Positions 1 through 11,544 of a DNA stretch of 64,000 nucleotides are shown piece by piece. The position numbers were made by a program, and so were the translations under genes. The stretch's first letter is position 1; each line of letters starts with the position of its first letter. The notes beneath the pieces were generated by a model. The model saw only the letters and a list, made by a program, of their open reading frames with translations, searched no databases and was not told where the DNA came from. Source of the stretch: Rickettsia helvetica (GTDB taxonomy: Bacteria; Pseudomonadota; Alphaproteobacteria; Rickettsiales; Rickettsiaceae); assembly GCF_963970025.1 (NCBI RefSeq), contig NZ_OZ018776.1:310001-374000 (forward strand), in the 5' to 3' direction.

Positions 1-173
1 CCTAGTAACTTAGTTTGGTCATATGTTACGATTTTTAAACCGTGATCACCTATTGCAGCTCCCGCAATTAAGTAACCAAGTACCGGACTTAATCTAAGAC
101 GCTTAAGTATAGCCACGATAAAAACCGCAGTGCCGAGTAAAATTATAACGTTAATAAGAATATGATCGTTCAT
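1..173 (-). CDS. kefB: KefB-like monovalent cation:proton antiporter (CPA2), N-terminal part only
   Basis: The reverse strand from 173 leftwards reads as a membrane protein beginning MNDHILINVIILLGTAVF, followed by LRLSPVLGYLIAGAAIGDHG. This is the conserved first-helix region of CPA2 antiporters (KefB/KefC, RosB type), with the 'SPVLGYLxAG' signature. The gene runs off the left edge, so only about 57 residues are visible. CPA2 proteins exchange K+ or Na+ for H+ across the inner membrane. The ATG overlaps the TGA of rsfS by four bases (ATGA), so the two are translationally coupled in one operon. The subfamily assignment (KefB rather than another CPA2 member) rests on very little sequence. Confidence 0.65.
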   Translation of the reverse strand, partial: MNDHILINVIILLGTAVFIVAILKRLRLSPVLGYLIAGAAIGDHGLKIVTYDQTKLL

Positions 174-496
174 CTTTTCCAAATTTCTTCTAGCTTAAAA
201 TGCTCCCGTACTTCAGGATAAAAAATATTAATTAAAATAGTACCTGCATCTATTAGTACCCATTCTGATTGACCAAGCCCCTCAATATTACTATTTATAC
301 CGGCATTATTTTTTAATTCTAAAGCTATATATTCAGCAATTGCTCCAACATTTTTAGTCGAACGACCGCTAGCAAATATAATATAATCGGCTAATTTATG
401 TTTTCCTGTTAAATCAATTACCTCAATATCTTCTGCTTTTTTCTCACTCAAACATTTTAAGATAAATAATTTTAATTCTTCAGCTTCTTTTTTCAT
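170..496 (-). CDS. rsfS: Ribosomal silencing factor RsfS (Iojap/YbeB family)
   Basis: This 108-residue protein has normal length for the RsfS family. Family features are visible: the ADYIIFASGRSTKNVGAIAEYI stretch around residues 36-57 and a GLGQSEWVLIDAG-type core (WVLIDAG) followed by the IFYPEVREHFKLEEIW tail. RsfS binds ribosomal protein L14 (uL14) and blocks 30S-50S joining during starvation. Its stop codon overlaps the start of the antiporter gene. Upstream (497-660) is AT-rich spacer leading to a divergent bolA-like remnant. Nothing in the gene looks damaged. Confidence 0.9.
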   Translation of the reverse strand: MKKEAEELKLFILKCLSEKKAEDIEVIDLTGKHKLADYIIFASGRSTKNVGAIAEYIALELKNNAGINSNIEGLGQSEWVLIDAGTILINIFYPEVREHFKLEEIWKR

Positions 497-662
497 AATA
501 ATTAATAAATGACATAATAATATTAATTAATTATATGCATAAGAGTAGAGTTTATCAATGAATGTTTAAAATTCTATAATAAAAATTCATATAAAGCTTT
601 AATTTAACCAAAAAAACTTTAATTAATATTTTAGGCTTTTATATCTAAAAAGTGATAAAATA

Positions 663-876
663 ATGGCAATATCTGCAGAAGAGTTAGAAAAAATACTTAA
701 GGAATCCTTTCCAAACAGTATAATAAAAATTACTGATTTAGTAGGAGATCAAGACCATTATGCATTAGAAATATCAGATGATCTAATGGACTTTCTTTAA
801 TTAATCAGCATAAATTAGTAAAAAACGCCCTGTCTGAAATATTAAATAAAAAACTATAACGATTCCTCAAAAATAA
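663..876 (+). pseudogene. BolA/IbaG-family protein, frameshifted
   Basis: The ATG at 663 opens a reading frame of 45 codons (MAISAEELEKILKESF..., then ITDLVGDQDHYALEIS) that stops at 798-800. In the next frame the expected family continuation, NGLSLINQHKLVKNALSEIL, is readable directly afterwards (about 787-856). A last scrap, TIPQK then stop, is at 859-876 in yet another position. These pieces match BolA-like Fe-S/glutaredoxin-partner proteins in order. At least two small indels have therefore broken the gene, and the DDL residues replace the usual segment at the break. A short residual peptide could be made, but the conserved C-terminal helix is out of frame. Confidence 0.7.
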
Positions 877-1047
877 TTACAAATACTAATATAATAAATC
901 CTGCACAAATTCAACTTATTATTTAATTTTCAAGCTAGCAACTCTTCTAGTCTTTATATTTTTACTCTTCTTTATTATAAATTATTTTGATTGTCCTAAG
1001 TCTATGGGGATTTTGCGTGACACTTCATTATTGTCTTTTGAATATAT

Positions 1048-1074
1048 AAGGAGTAAAAATAAATTTTACTCCTT
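1048..1074. terminator. Stem-loop, possible bidirectional terminator
   Basis: A perfect 11-bp inverted repeat (AAGGAGTAAAA / TTTTACTCCTT) has a 5-base loop and sits 17 bases past the end of the minus-strand DUF2383 remnant. The flanks are A/T-rich, but there is no long U tract on either side. Confidence 0.45.
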
Positions 1075-1090
1075 ATTAATTTATGTAGAT

Positions 1091-1540
1091 TTACTCTTCA
1101 AGTTGTTTTTCTATCCATCTCTTATGTTTTTGTTCATCTAAAAGACCTTGTTTTAAGGTTTTTGATGCATCATGCCATTTATTATTATACTCATTTAATC
1201 TTTCATAAGCAGTATTAGTATCTTCTTCATTTGTATGCATAGCATATAATATAGCTTTATCATCAACTAAATCAGCAAGTATCACTCTTTACCTTTTGTT
1301 AGCCATTGCTTACTGCTCGGTCCTTTTACTGTTTTCTCGTTATGTTTTGATAAAAGTTCATTTAACTCTTTTACATGTCTTTCATGATCTGTTTTAAATG
1401 TTTCCAACTGTTTTTTATAGTCCTTATTAGTTAATTCTATTAATAGCAGTTTTATATGCTTCGATAGCATCGTAATCAAGCTCTATAAGTTCTTTTATTG
1501 CATCGGCAAAATTATTTTGGGTTCCTACTAAAGTTGTCAT
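1091..1540 (-). pseudogene. DUF2383 / ferritin-like four-helix-bundle protein, two frameshifts
   Basis: The natural start is the ATG at 1538-1540, preceded by GGAGGC. It reads MTTLVGTQNNFADAIKELIELDYDAIEAYK, then continues in a second frame (NKDYKKQLETFKTDHERHVKELNELL, about 1300-1440) and a third (ILADLVDDKAILYAMHTNEEDTNTAY to KQLEE, 1091-1280). Joined, the pieces make one protein of about 149 residues with the E/H-rich helices of the DUF2383 (PA2169-like, ferritin-like) family. The breaks lie near 1440-1450 and 1280-1285; the second looks like two extra bases. The family's cellular role is poorly known. The gene is most likely inactive. Confidence 0.65.
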
Positions 1541-1685
1541 GTTAGCCTCCTTAATTTTTGGTTGCAATTATAAGCCTACTCCTTAAATTTTTTCAGGTCA
1601 AGGTTAAAAAAACAACAATAAAAATAAATTTTTTATAAGTAAACAGTAATTAACTCTATTGTTAAGAATAATAGTTTAATTTAGA

Positions 1686-1714
1686 TTGACTTACCATATA
1701 AATTTTTCTATCAT
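1686..1714 (+). promoter_or_regulatory. Sigma-70-type promoter for the KGG-repeat gene
   Basis: TTGACT (1686-1691) and TATCAT (1709-1714) are separated by 17 bases, close to the bacterial consensus. They lie about 75 bases upstream of the small KGG-repeat gene at 1788. Confidence 0.55.
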
Positions 1715-1787
1715 TATATATAGAGCTACTGAAAACGAAAAAAGTGGTTCTGTATTATTAACTAACCCGAATATTTAGGAGGGAACT

Positions 1788-1886
1788 ATGACTAATAATA
1801 ACAAAGGCTTCGCCTCTAGGGACAAAGAACAAGTAAGAGAAATAGCTGCTAAAGGAGGGCATGCTTCTCATAAAGGTAGCCATTAG
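1788..1886 (+). CDS. Small KGG-repeat stress protein (YciG/GsiB-like), 32 residues
   Basis: A very short intact gene begins at ATG 1788 after a strong ribosome-binding site (AGGAGGGA, 1777-1784) and ends at TAG 1884-1886. The product MTNNNKGFASRDKEQVREIA continues with AKGGHASHKGSH. It carries the hydrophilic 'GFASMD...VREIASKGG' signature of the KGG (stress-induced, con-10/GsiB-like) repeat family. Such proteins are tiny, disordered and usually stress-inducible; their biochemical role is unclear. It has a plausible promoter upstream and a stem-loop 31 bases downstream, so it looks like a complete monocistronic unit between pseudogenes. Confidence 0.75.
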   Translation: MTNNNKGFASRDKEQVREIAAKGGHASHKGSH

Positions 1887-1916
1887 GATAATAGATAGAA
1901 AATATTAAATAGCGAG

Positions 1917-1946
1917 CTATTCAGGATAGGAACTTATCCTGAATAG
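1917..1946 (+). terminator. Stem-loop after the KGG-repeat gene
   Basis: Perfect 12-bp arms (CTATTCAGGATA at 1917-1928, TATCCTGAATAG at 1935-1946) with a 6-base loop lie downstream of the KGG-repeat stop codon. The U tract is weak. Confidence 0.5.
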
Positions 1947-2003
1947 TGATAAGGTAATCAAGGAAATTATTAAGCTTCGTCTTTGATTATAAAATTTACT
2001 ACT

Positions 2004-2052
2004 CAGTTAAGGATAGGAATTTTATAGTTCTTATCCTTAACTGATGCAGGTT
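2004..2052. terminator. Stem-loop between the KGG gene and the Sca remnant
   Basis: Arms CAGTTAAGGATA (2004-2015) and TATCCTTAACTG (2032-2043) are perfect complements. On the plus strand the stem is followed shortly by GGTTTTT. It stands just beyond the stop codon of the minus-strand autotransporter remnant and could end transcription from either side. Confidence 0.5.
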
Positions 2053-2053
2053 T

Positions 2054-5000
2054 TTAGAAGTTTACTTTAAGTCTTAGCGTACCGGATTGAGCATGGTATT
2101 TTTTAGCTAAGTTCAGCCCATAATGCACTCCATACTCCATTCTGCCTTTCTTAAGTACTACCCCTGCTCCTAAATCATACAGCATTTTAGTAGGTTTAGG
2201 CGTCGGTACCGGTAAAGGCTCATTAAGACCGTTAAGATCTGCAACGATTGCCGGTGTTTTACCTTTAAAGTCGTAATTAATAAAAGCATGGACTTGCGGT
2301 TTAATTATAAATTCATCCTTATAGAAGGTTGTTGTAATTTCACCGCCGAGTATACCCTCAACCTTATTATATTGACGCTTCTGAATAGTTAGGTTTTGGA
2401 AAGAAGTACCGTATTCCTGATAACTGGAATCTTTAATCTTAGTAAGTCTGAGTCCTGCCATCGGTACAAATGAAGTTTCTTTCCATAGATAATTATAACC
2501 CCCAACTACTTGACCACTATAAGAAGTTGAATGATACTTACCGTGTGCTGTTTCATAACCGCCTATAATATTACGTAGTTCATTAGTTTTAATATCGCTT
2601 CGTGAATAGGTAGTTACGCCTTCTACAAACCAGTTATTTATAAAGTTATATAAACCGTATATAGAACCCATATTAGTTCCGACCTTAGTAGTATTGCCGG
2701 CTTTGGCATTTTGGTAACATAACTTCGTATCGATTCTAGTATAAGCAGCACCAAGAACTATATTATCGTTTATAACGGTATCGACCCCGATTGAGCCACC
2801 GGTAGATTTAGCTTTATAACCGCTAAGTCCGTTAAAGGCTTTTTGTACCGCTTTGCTGTAATATAGGCTAACCCATACTCCGTAAACGGAATTATTAGCG
2901 TTACCTTCATCAAGTTCACAGTCACCACCTCCCCCCCTCCGACAGCTGCACCTCTCTTACGTGAGGTAGCATCTTCTGCTGCAGGATTTGCACCCATCCT
3001 CTGCAGCGTCTTTAAGAGTCTTAAGTCTCTTACCTACTTCTTGAGTACCGGTGTTTGTATTATCATGTGCAGCATTAAAGCCGTCATTCGCGTTAGAACG
3101 ACTTATTCCGCTACCTGTACCTGAAGAATTATCTCGGCCACTACCTATAGCAGGCATACCGCTATCGGAACTGCCTCCCATACCGTTACTATTTTATTAG
3201 CAGGAGCAACACCTGTTGCTGTAGGATTACCGCTATTACCGTATGGACTGCTTCCACCGTTGGTAACACCACCGTTAGAGCCTGCACCACCCATAGCTTG
3301 AGCCACCTGTGCCTACACTACTGCCTGATACCGGACCATTATAGCTTGTGCCGCCTGTACCGATATTGCCTTCTGTAGCGCTACCCGTGCCGGGACCGTT
3401 AGGACCAAAGCCACCTTCCGCCTGTAATCGGAGTATTATATCCTGCCGGATTGCTAGGCGTTACGTCGTAGCCGCCCGGAATGGTAGGCGGAACATATAT
3501 ATTGTTAACTACACTACCGCTAGTTGGTGGCGGCTGTAAAGGGGGCCAAAACCTCCAACACTTGGACCGACGAAGGGACCCATAGGAGTAATAAGCGGGG
3601 TAGTTATTCTATGCGTTCCAATTGAAGGACGCTCGATTATAGGTAATAAGTGTTTAATTACTTCACCCCTTTGATCTATCGGCGTATTTACTAAAACATT
3701 TACAACTTTTGCCGCATCACTGCCCGGAGGAGCTTTTATTATCTTACCTATAATATTATCAACAACATTATCTCCGGTTAGCTCTATAGGTAGAGGTAGA
3801 AGTACAAACGAACCGTTCGTAATTTGCCATCTGACAAAACCACCTTCGTTAGCAGTAACGTTAAACGGTAAGCTTGCAGCATTACCGACTATTATACTAC
3901 CTCCTGCTCCGCTAATGATAGGATAAGCACTACCCTGCCCAATAGCAGACGGATTATTTTGTACAGTTAAAAATACTTTAATTGAAGAAACATTTGATAA
4001 ATCAAAGGTACTACCGCTTGCTAATACTATATACCGCTATTTGTATTACCTGTTTGATCGGCATTTATAGTATCATAGAAAACATTAATAATAAGCCCAC
4101 CGGTAGGAGTAGCTGATCCCGTATAAGTAACTTTATTATGACCAAGGTCAAAAGTTATATTACTTTCTGAGATATTACCACCGACATTTACGTTAGTATT
4201 ATCACCGGTAAACATCATTGTCGCCTGATCGGCAACTATGGTACTTGCTCCTAAATCCGACGCAATGAAAGCGGTTTTCTTCGGTACGAGAGTAATAGTA
4301 TTAGTTCCTGTTATCGGTTTTTGTAGCCATACATCATCATCGAATTTATGGCTACCTCCGTTAATCGGTGCTTGTACTAACACGGCATTAGTGTATTCCG
4401 CTGAAGAGTTGTTACTGCTACCTTTGAAATTCTCTGAAACGATTTTTGTTTTGTAATTAAATTTTGTGGTTACTCTTGGAACTTTAACCCCGCCGACGGT
4501 TGCTGACGGAATGTCCAAACTTCTGCTGTTATTACCGGTAAATACAGCTGATTTACCGGCATCAATAGTAATATTTTCAGCATAGGTATCCCCTTTTACC
4601 GTGCCTTTATTACTACTGAACTGAACTGTTTAAGGTTTAAATTCTCGCACCTAAATCATCCGTAAAGCCGTTATCGGCATTAAATATTGCCGTACCTTCA
4701 TTATTAGTTTTAGTTGTGACACTAGAGTAAACATCTTGGCTATCAATGGTGAATTTACCGTCATCATTAAGCTGAATGGTTTTAAGGTGATTTGAGTCTG
4801 ACCCAAACGGCGAAGTACCTGTTGTCAAATCACCCGTTATTGCTAGAGTATGGATTTTATTGTCGGTAGTCGTCCCCACCAACCATACTTGTACTAGCAA
4901 AAGTTAACGTAGCAGATTGTGTAGTGGTGAAATTAACATTCTTAACATATGCCGGGGTTGTAAGTGTTACATCTCCACCGTTTATTTGAATTATTCCTAA

Positions 5001-8000
5001 AGGACTAGCTGCCGTACCACGCCCATTAAGAGTATTATCTATTACAGGATCAGCATCATCAAATTTTATCCCGCCTTTTATATTAATAGGAGCAGGATTG
5101 ATAGGACCGGGAGGGGTATAATTGAACACTCCCGTAAATGATATATTACTTGAATCATTGATATATTACTTGAATCATAATGAATTATTGCATTTGGACC
5201 TAGGTAAATGTTGCCGCCTTTAATAACACTATCAGGATTGCTATTAGGTACACCAACGCTTAAAGTTCCATCTAGAATCGTAATATCACCGACTGCCGTA
5301 TTATTACCTATGTTACCTCGGATACTACCGCCTTGATTATAAACACGTTAAATTAGCAGCTTTACCGCCTGTTTGGTTAATATTACTGGTTAAATTAGTT
5401 GCTTGAGTAAACACTATATCACCCGTGCCGGTTCCTTGGATTTCAGTAATAGACATATTACCGCCGGCGTTAATCGTGACGGTGCTGTTGTTAGCTCCTG
5501 CTTGTAGCATTGCAAGGTTTGTAATTGTATTCGTTGAGTTTCCGTTACCGTCAACCGTACCTATAAGTACCGTTATCCATAAACACTACAGTACCTTTAG
5601 ATCCGCCAGTGCTTGTTATGTTATCGGTAATACTTGGGACTGTATTATTTGCTGTTTTAAAAATTACTGTACCTGCAATATTTTTGAAATCCATATTCCC
5701 ATTAACTGTTGTAGTACCGAATTGAGTAGGTCCCCTAGTTCCGGTAGGAGGAGCAAATAAGACATTAGCATCAACTGTCACAATCCCAAGTACTGGAACA
5801 GATATGTTAATAGCAGCTGTAGCAATAGCCGTTACTCCTATCTCCCCGTCTCCTGAAAAAGTTATTTGTTTTAGCGGATGATTAGCAGTACCAAGTGAAA
5901 GAGTAGGATTAATTCCCTTATTTTTATCACCGTTTATTATTAATTTAATATCGACATTTTTAGCATTTAACTCAACTATACCGAAATTTGCAGCACCGGG
6001 ATCTATATTACCGGTTAGATATATGGTACTTGTTGTACCGGCATCTGCCACAGTAGTCATTAATTTTAAAACAGATGAATCGTTTTTAAATGTAACACCC
6101 GGTACATCTAAGTCAAAATCAATATTTATTGCATCAAGTGCATAAACGGCTGGTCCAGTATACATCACCGATATTAATTTTGGCAATCTTAGTCGAGGTA
6201 AGTGATGCATCGGCAAAAACCCCGCCGACAGCAATATTAAGCACTGCAGTATTACTCACATCAAGTCCATTTGTACCTAACTTAGCATTAGTACCAACAA
6301 CTCCGACATTACCACTAACATTTATAACAGCAAGGGGATTTGCATTTATGCCAAGAGTTTCATTACCCAAATTACCCTGCAAAGTTAACACATTGTTATT
6401 AGGTGGAGTACTAGAAGTACTGTTTAAATTGACGCTACCGCCTCCACCGGCAAAACCATCGACACTATTCGTAAAGGTAACTTATTGATTTTTGCTAGTA
6501 GTTAAATCAAATATGGAGTCAGTATTGTTCAAATTAATAGCACTTCCTAGAGTTAAAGCCTTGTTAGATATATCTACCGTAAATATTGCAGCTGCATTTC
6601 CCTGCCCCCGATCTTAATTGTTTGTACCGTGCCTATACTTGAATCAGTAGCCGTTAAAGTAGTGCCAGTAGTATAAACGTTTAATGTTCCTGTGTTCCCG
6701 TTTGTGATTGGGATGTTCAGTAAATAACCTGCAGAGTTTGTACTTGAAAACTCTAAAATACCTCCGCCTCCGAAATCTACATTAACGGCATTAGTGAGTG
6801 ACCCAAGTGATCCTTGTAAATTCGCCGTACCACCGTTACTGAAAGTTAAACTCGTTGCTAATACATTTTGTGTGAAGTTTACCGTTTGACCTGCTGCTCC
6901 CTTAATATTTATAGTATTAATATTAGTTACGGCTGCAACGTTACCGCCTCCTAAAAATACTAAATTACCGTTAGCTGCTGCACTACTTGTCACTGCTGCT
7001 AAATTACCGCCGTCATTAACGTTAACCGTACCCCCATTACCGGCAAAATCAGTCTGTCCAGTAATAGTTATTGTGTTAATAGTTCCGACACCGCCAAATG
7101 CTGCATTACCGGCAATATTACTGGTAAATGTTCCCGCATTTACTACAACCTTTCCTGTAACACCATTAGGTGCATTAACAATTGCTGCATTATTAACATT
7201 AAAAGTATTGGCATAAGAAGCTACGGGTAAATCACCATTCGCATTAAAAGTTACCATACTTAATGCTGCTCCCAGAGTCCCTGCAGCACCCGTTATGCTA
7301 CCGCCGTTAAATATGAGTATACCGCTATTATTATTGCTTGAAGTATTTGTGATAGCCCCATTAACGTTAGTACCGTTATTAAGAGTTAGAGAAGATGCAG
7401 AATTAGTTAAAGCAACCGCACCCGCATAAATATTCCCGTCAAGGCTTGTAGACCCCGCAACCTATGTTAACTGCAGCAATAGCAGCGGCATTAGTACCTA
7501 TATCACCGACAACGCTACTATTCGGAGCTAAACTTAATACACCATTATTAGGGTTAGCAGTTGTAATTGCACTTGTTAAAATAACATTGCTGCCAACAGT
7601 TAAAGAAGAGGCATTATTAGTAAGAGTCACGGTAGTTGAATTTACATTTTCACCGAAAGTAACAGGGTTAGGACCTATATTTACTAAAGCAACTCCATTG
7701 ATAGTTACCGTTCCGGTATTTACAACATCTGTAGTAATTGCTCCATCAAGACCGTTTTGTAGTACTAACGTACCTGCACCGGCAGCAAAATTTACGGCAC
7801 CCGTCATTAAATCACCGGCAATCACGTTAGTATTATTACCGATACTGAAATCTGTAGCGTCAGAAGTAGAATCTAACGTAACATCCGCCGCCGGCATTAA
7901 AATTCACGAGCGTAATAGCATTATTAGCCCCAACTGCACCCGTAACCTCCCCCCCCGCGCCCGGGTTTGGCCTGCACCAAAATTTATCGTACCGGAACCG

Positions 8001-10550
8001 TCTATAGTACCGTTAATTATTGAGTTTTTAGCAACGTTTAACTTTCCAGCATTATTCACAAAATTTATAGCTCCCGTAACATCACTTACCGTAAGATTGG
8101 TGGTGTTTGTAAAATTAATTGGTGCATTATAACGTTATTAAGTATTAGATCACCTGCTATACCGGTGAGAATAGCATTCTTCGTATTAATCGTCGGGACC
8201 ACGGTAATATTCCCTGCTCCTGAAAAAGTCATACTATTTAAAGTATTACCACCTGCTATACCTAAATTAAAACCTACTCCATCTAATATTAAAGTGTTGC
8301 CGCCGGTTGCACTTAATGCTATTATGCCGCTAGCCGCCGCACCGGGATTTAAATCCCCGTTCATAGCCGCCGTTACATTTCCGTTACCGTTACTTGTAAT
8401 ATTTAATATTGAACCGGCATTTTTGAATTTCATATTAGCAGTACTAATATTAAAATCCGCATTAGGCGTTAAAATATACGTCCTGACTCCACTTCCATCG
8501 CCGATATTTATATTAGTAGCACTTGCTGAGGTAACGGTTTGATCGGTAAAGTTACTATTTCCTGTAATATTAAGAGTAGTAATACCACTAAGTTAATTCC
8601 TCCATTTGCCGTAACAGTCCCTATAGTACTAACCGAAGCTAGTTTATTAACAGCACCGAATGACCCTCCCTGAATGGTTAAAGCATTAGTACCGTTTAAA
8701 GTTACATTACCGCCACACCGCCTGCAGTGCCATCTAAATTACCGTTAAATGTTACGACTTGAGCTTGACCAGATTTGTAATATTAACGTAGAATTTGAAT
8801 CACTAAAATTAATTTTATTCCCTCCTACAAGTAAACCTAAAGCAGCTTGATTTACTGCTATAGTTAAATCTTGAGGAGTTCCGAGTGTACCTATATTAAT
8901 CGTTTTAATTGTACCTATAGTTTGATTGGTTACCGTCAGATCCGTATCAACATTTAAGATTGCACTGCCTGCATTAGCTACCGAACTTGCAAAAGTATAA
9001 GGTCTACCTGTACCATTAAATGTAAGCGTTGATGCAAAACCGCCACAATTTACTCCTGTCGTTGCAGTTAATGTTCCCCCTACAGTGGTAATACCGGTGT
9101 TAGTATAATTAAGCTCATTAACCGTAACATTTCCCTGTAAATTAACCTGGGTAGTATTATCGCCCTGAACATTTAATATATTAACCGGATTTGTAGCTCC
9201 TACATCTCCGGTAACCGTACTATTTACCGATAAAATGTAATACATTCGCACCTCCAGCTACTTTATTATCTATATTCCCGCTGGTATCTCCGCCGACATT
9301 CGCACCGCTAGCTATTGTTACTTGTGCGGCAGTACCGTTAAAATCTATCTATGTTAGAAATTACGTTCTGTTGAAATCGTGTTAAAGAGTTGTGCGTAAA
9401 TTGTACTAACCCCCCATTACCTGTATCAATTGCCGTTACCCAATCCACCCCATAATCCGGATCTATTCCTTTATTAACAATCTGATACTGGTTTCCTATC
9501 AAAATAGTTTGGGCATAGATATTTCCTTTAATTGTAACCGGATTTTGATTTAGAGGAGCTCCTATCTCATCTGTAGTAAATGTGTTAAGTCTTATTGTCC
9601 CTCCTGTTCCGTTACCGCTACACCTGCATTCAACGAAATAATTCGGCTACCAGTAGCCACGTGTACTCCTAATTTACCATCTAAATCATTTGCTGGAACT
9701 AACTTGAAGCTAGCCGTAAATTTTGCTGGATTTGGAGATTCATTACTTACGTCATAAGTAGCATTTGGGCCGCCGAAATTGATACTATTTTCTACAGGTT
9801 GTATATCCATAACTTTATCAGAGTAAAGAAGTGCAGGTGGTGAAGTATCAGTAGCAAAATTAAGTAGCTGAGTATCTGCAATATTAAAAGCTTTTACCTC
9901 AGCCCAGCTTGGATGTTTAAATTGGAAGCTAGTTTTAAGCTGTAATGTAAGATTTGTCTGGCCCTGAACAGAAGTTACTATATATACCTGAGGTAAAGGC
10001 AATTCTATTATCACCAGTAGCAGGAAAAAGTGATGTAGCATCAAAAATCAAGGTACTAGCTTGGTTGTTAAAATTAAAGCTGTTAAAATAGTAAGTATTC
10101 CCCAGTGCTTCTCCTGGCCCTGGAACAAAAGGAGGAAACGCTGCAGCTGCTTCTGCTGGTGTAACCGGAGTACCTGTTAAAGTGATCTGTGAAACGTTAG
10201 GAACATTCACGACTAGTCCGACATTCGCTTTAGTAAGATCAACAGGTATAACTGGTCCAAGGATTAGGTTATTTGGCACAGTCATTACCACGCCCCCCAA
10301 AATTATCTAAATATATAGCAAGAACGTTTCTGTCGGCAGTAAAATTAAATGGTCCATCAAGAGTTAGAAGATCACCGGATGTAAACGGCGCACTAAGACC
10401 TGCCCCCGTGGATAAAACTGCATTATTTGCTATTACGCTTGGGTTAGCAGTACCAAGTGTGCTAGTGCTAGCAAGCATCACTGCGGCAGTTGATGCGAAC
10501 ATACCTTTTTTTATTAAATTTTTTAGAGTATTTTTTCGTTGACTTGACAT
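2054..10550 (-). pseudogene. Giant Sca-family (rOmpA-like) autotransporter, extensively frameshifted
   Basis: The 8.5-kb remnant begins at 10550 (MSSQRKNTLKNLIKKGMFAS, then a hydrophobic TAAVMLASTSTLGTA signal region) and ends at TAA 2054-2056 with the outer-membrane-type terminus RLKVNF. Between them are about 15 overlapping frame fragments (among others 9935-10300, 9592-10044, 8745-9251, 7439-7897, 6574-7257, 5551-6234, 4027-4518). Nearly all have the N/T/G/V-rich beta-helix composition of rickettsial passenger domains. A Gly/Ser/Pro-rich linker is around 2960-3560. The last 205 residues form an autotransporter beta-barrel that aligns with the barrel of intact rOmpA in this window (SIYGLYN...FVEG, PLAGLR-like, GxxYNxxxG, KVxF end). 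The signal peptide also resembles that of rOmpA. At least a dozen indels make a full product impossible. I cannot say which numbered Sca paralogue it is. Confidence 0.85.
5141..5180. repeat. 20-bp tandem duplication inside the Sca remnant
   Basis: Two adjacent 20-base copies starting ATATATTACTTGAATCAT (5141-5160 and 5161-5180) differ only at the last two bases. A 20-base duplication is not a multiple of three, so it contributes to the frame disruption. Confidence 0.8.
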
Positions 10551-11037
10551 AACATCTCCTAAATTTGGACTTAATTTTCTAAATTATAAATTCGAGACTA
10601 GTATTCATTAACAAATATAAATTTTATGTATTTTTGGAAGATTTTTAAAAATCTTTAGTAAAATGAGATTAAGATAAAAATTCTTAATATTTTCGTTATG
10701 TTGTACTTTTAAAAAAAGTTAATAATAAAATTAAATTTTTATTCAGGTCTTTAATTAGTATTAAATACTAAAATATCTATAAAAATACTTATAAAATAAA
10801 GGGTTTTCTACATATAAAAAGTGATCATAAGTTACTTTTTCTTGTTTAAAATAAATTAAACTTTATGTATTTTTTATAGAAATTCGGTAAATCATATATA
10901 AAACTTAAGGAATACAAGGGTAAAACCTATCTATTTTAGCTCCTTAATGAAAACAGCAAAACTTTATTAATTTTTGTATAGAAAGGAATACCTAAACCGT
11001 CATTGCGAGGAGGCACTGTTGCGTGGATACTGAAGGT
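10551..11037. other. AT-rich intergenic region, no gene seen
   Basis: No convincing reading frame is present. It holds the leader of the Sca remnant, with AGGAGAT just before its ATG on the minus strand, and then featureless AT-rich DNA. A 9-bp stem-loop (AAAAAGTGA / TTACTTTTT, about 10816-10840) could be a weak terminator. From about 10999 there are truncated copies of the GTCATTGCGAG repeat that starts properly at 11038. Confidence 0.6.
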
Positions 11038-11129
11038 CGTCATTGCGAGAAAATTACGAAGTAATTGACGAAGCAATCTCAGGATATTTGACGAGATTGC
11101 CACGCAGTCTACGACTGCTCGCAATGACG
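11038..11129. repeat. Rickettsia palindromic element-like repeat (family A)
   Basis: The element begins CGTCATTGCGAG and ends with the complement CTCGCAATGACG. Internally, GAAGCAATCTC pairs with GAGATTGCCACGC. The same structure recurs at 20797, 27333, 29097, 30779, 36018, 40385, 45951 and, inside a gene, at 63651. Confidence 0.8.
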
Positions 11130-11225
11130 ATATCTTTCTTTATTGAGCAAAATCTATAAATTTTTGCATAAACAAATTGATTTGCTACGAATAATAGAGT
11201 ATATAGTACAGGCATAATTAATTCT

Positions 11226-11302
<77 letters not shown>

Positions 11303-11319
11303 TAAAAACATAAATTACA

Positions 11320-11535
11320 ATGTCAAAAGACGACCTCATTCAGTTTACAGGTACAGTACTTGAACTTTTACCTAATGCTACTTTCAGAGTAAAGCTTGAG
11401 AATGATCATGTAATTGTTGCTCATACTTCCGGTAGGATGCGTAAAAATCGTATCAGAATATTACTGGGAGATAAAGTTACGGTAGAAATGACTCCTTATG
11501 ATTTAACTAAGGGGCGTGTGATTCATCGTCACTAG
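11320..11535 (+). CDS. infA: Translation initiation factor IF-1
   Basis: The 71-residue product covers the whole length of IF-1 and is a single S1/OB-fold domain. Family landmarks are the start [20 protein letters not shown], then [19 protein letters not shown] and the closing [16 protein letters not shown]-1 binds the ribosomal A site in the 30S initiation complex. It is followed after nine bases by maf, suggesting a tRNA-Pro/infA/maf transcription unit. Confidence 0.97.
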   Translation: MSKDDLIQFTGTVLELLPNATFRVKLENDHVIVAHTSGRMRKNRIRILLGDKVTVEMTPYDLTKGRVIHRH

Positions 11536-11544
11536 TCTTTAAGT

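Noticed and set aside
3348..8542. Several open plus-strand frames (for example 3348-3539, 5425-5760, 6129-6488, 7464-8132 and 8165-8542)
   Set aside because: They lie antisense to the Sca remnant and have the P/V/L/T-rich composition expected from reading Gly/Asn/Thr-rich beta-helix DNA backwards. They have no family signatures or start signals.
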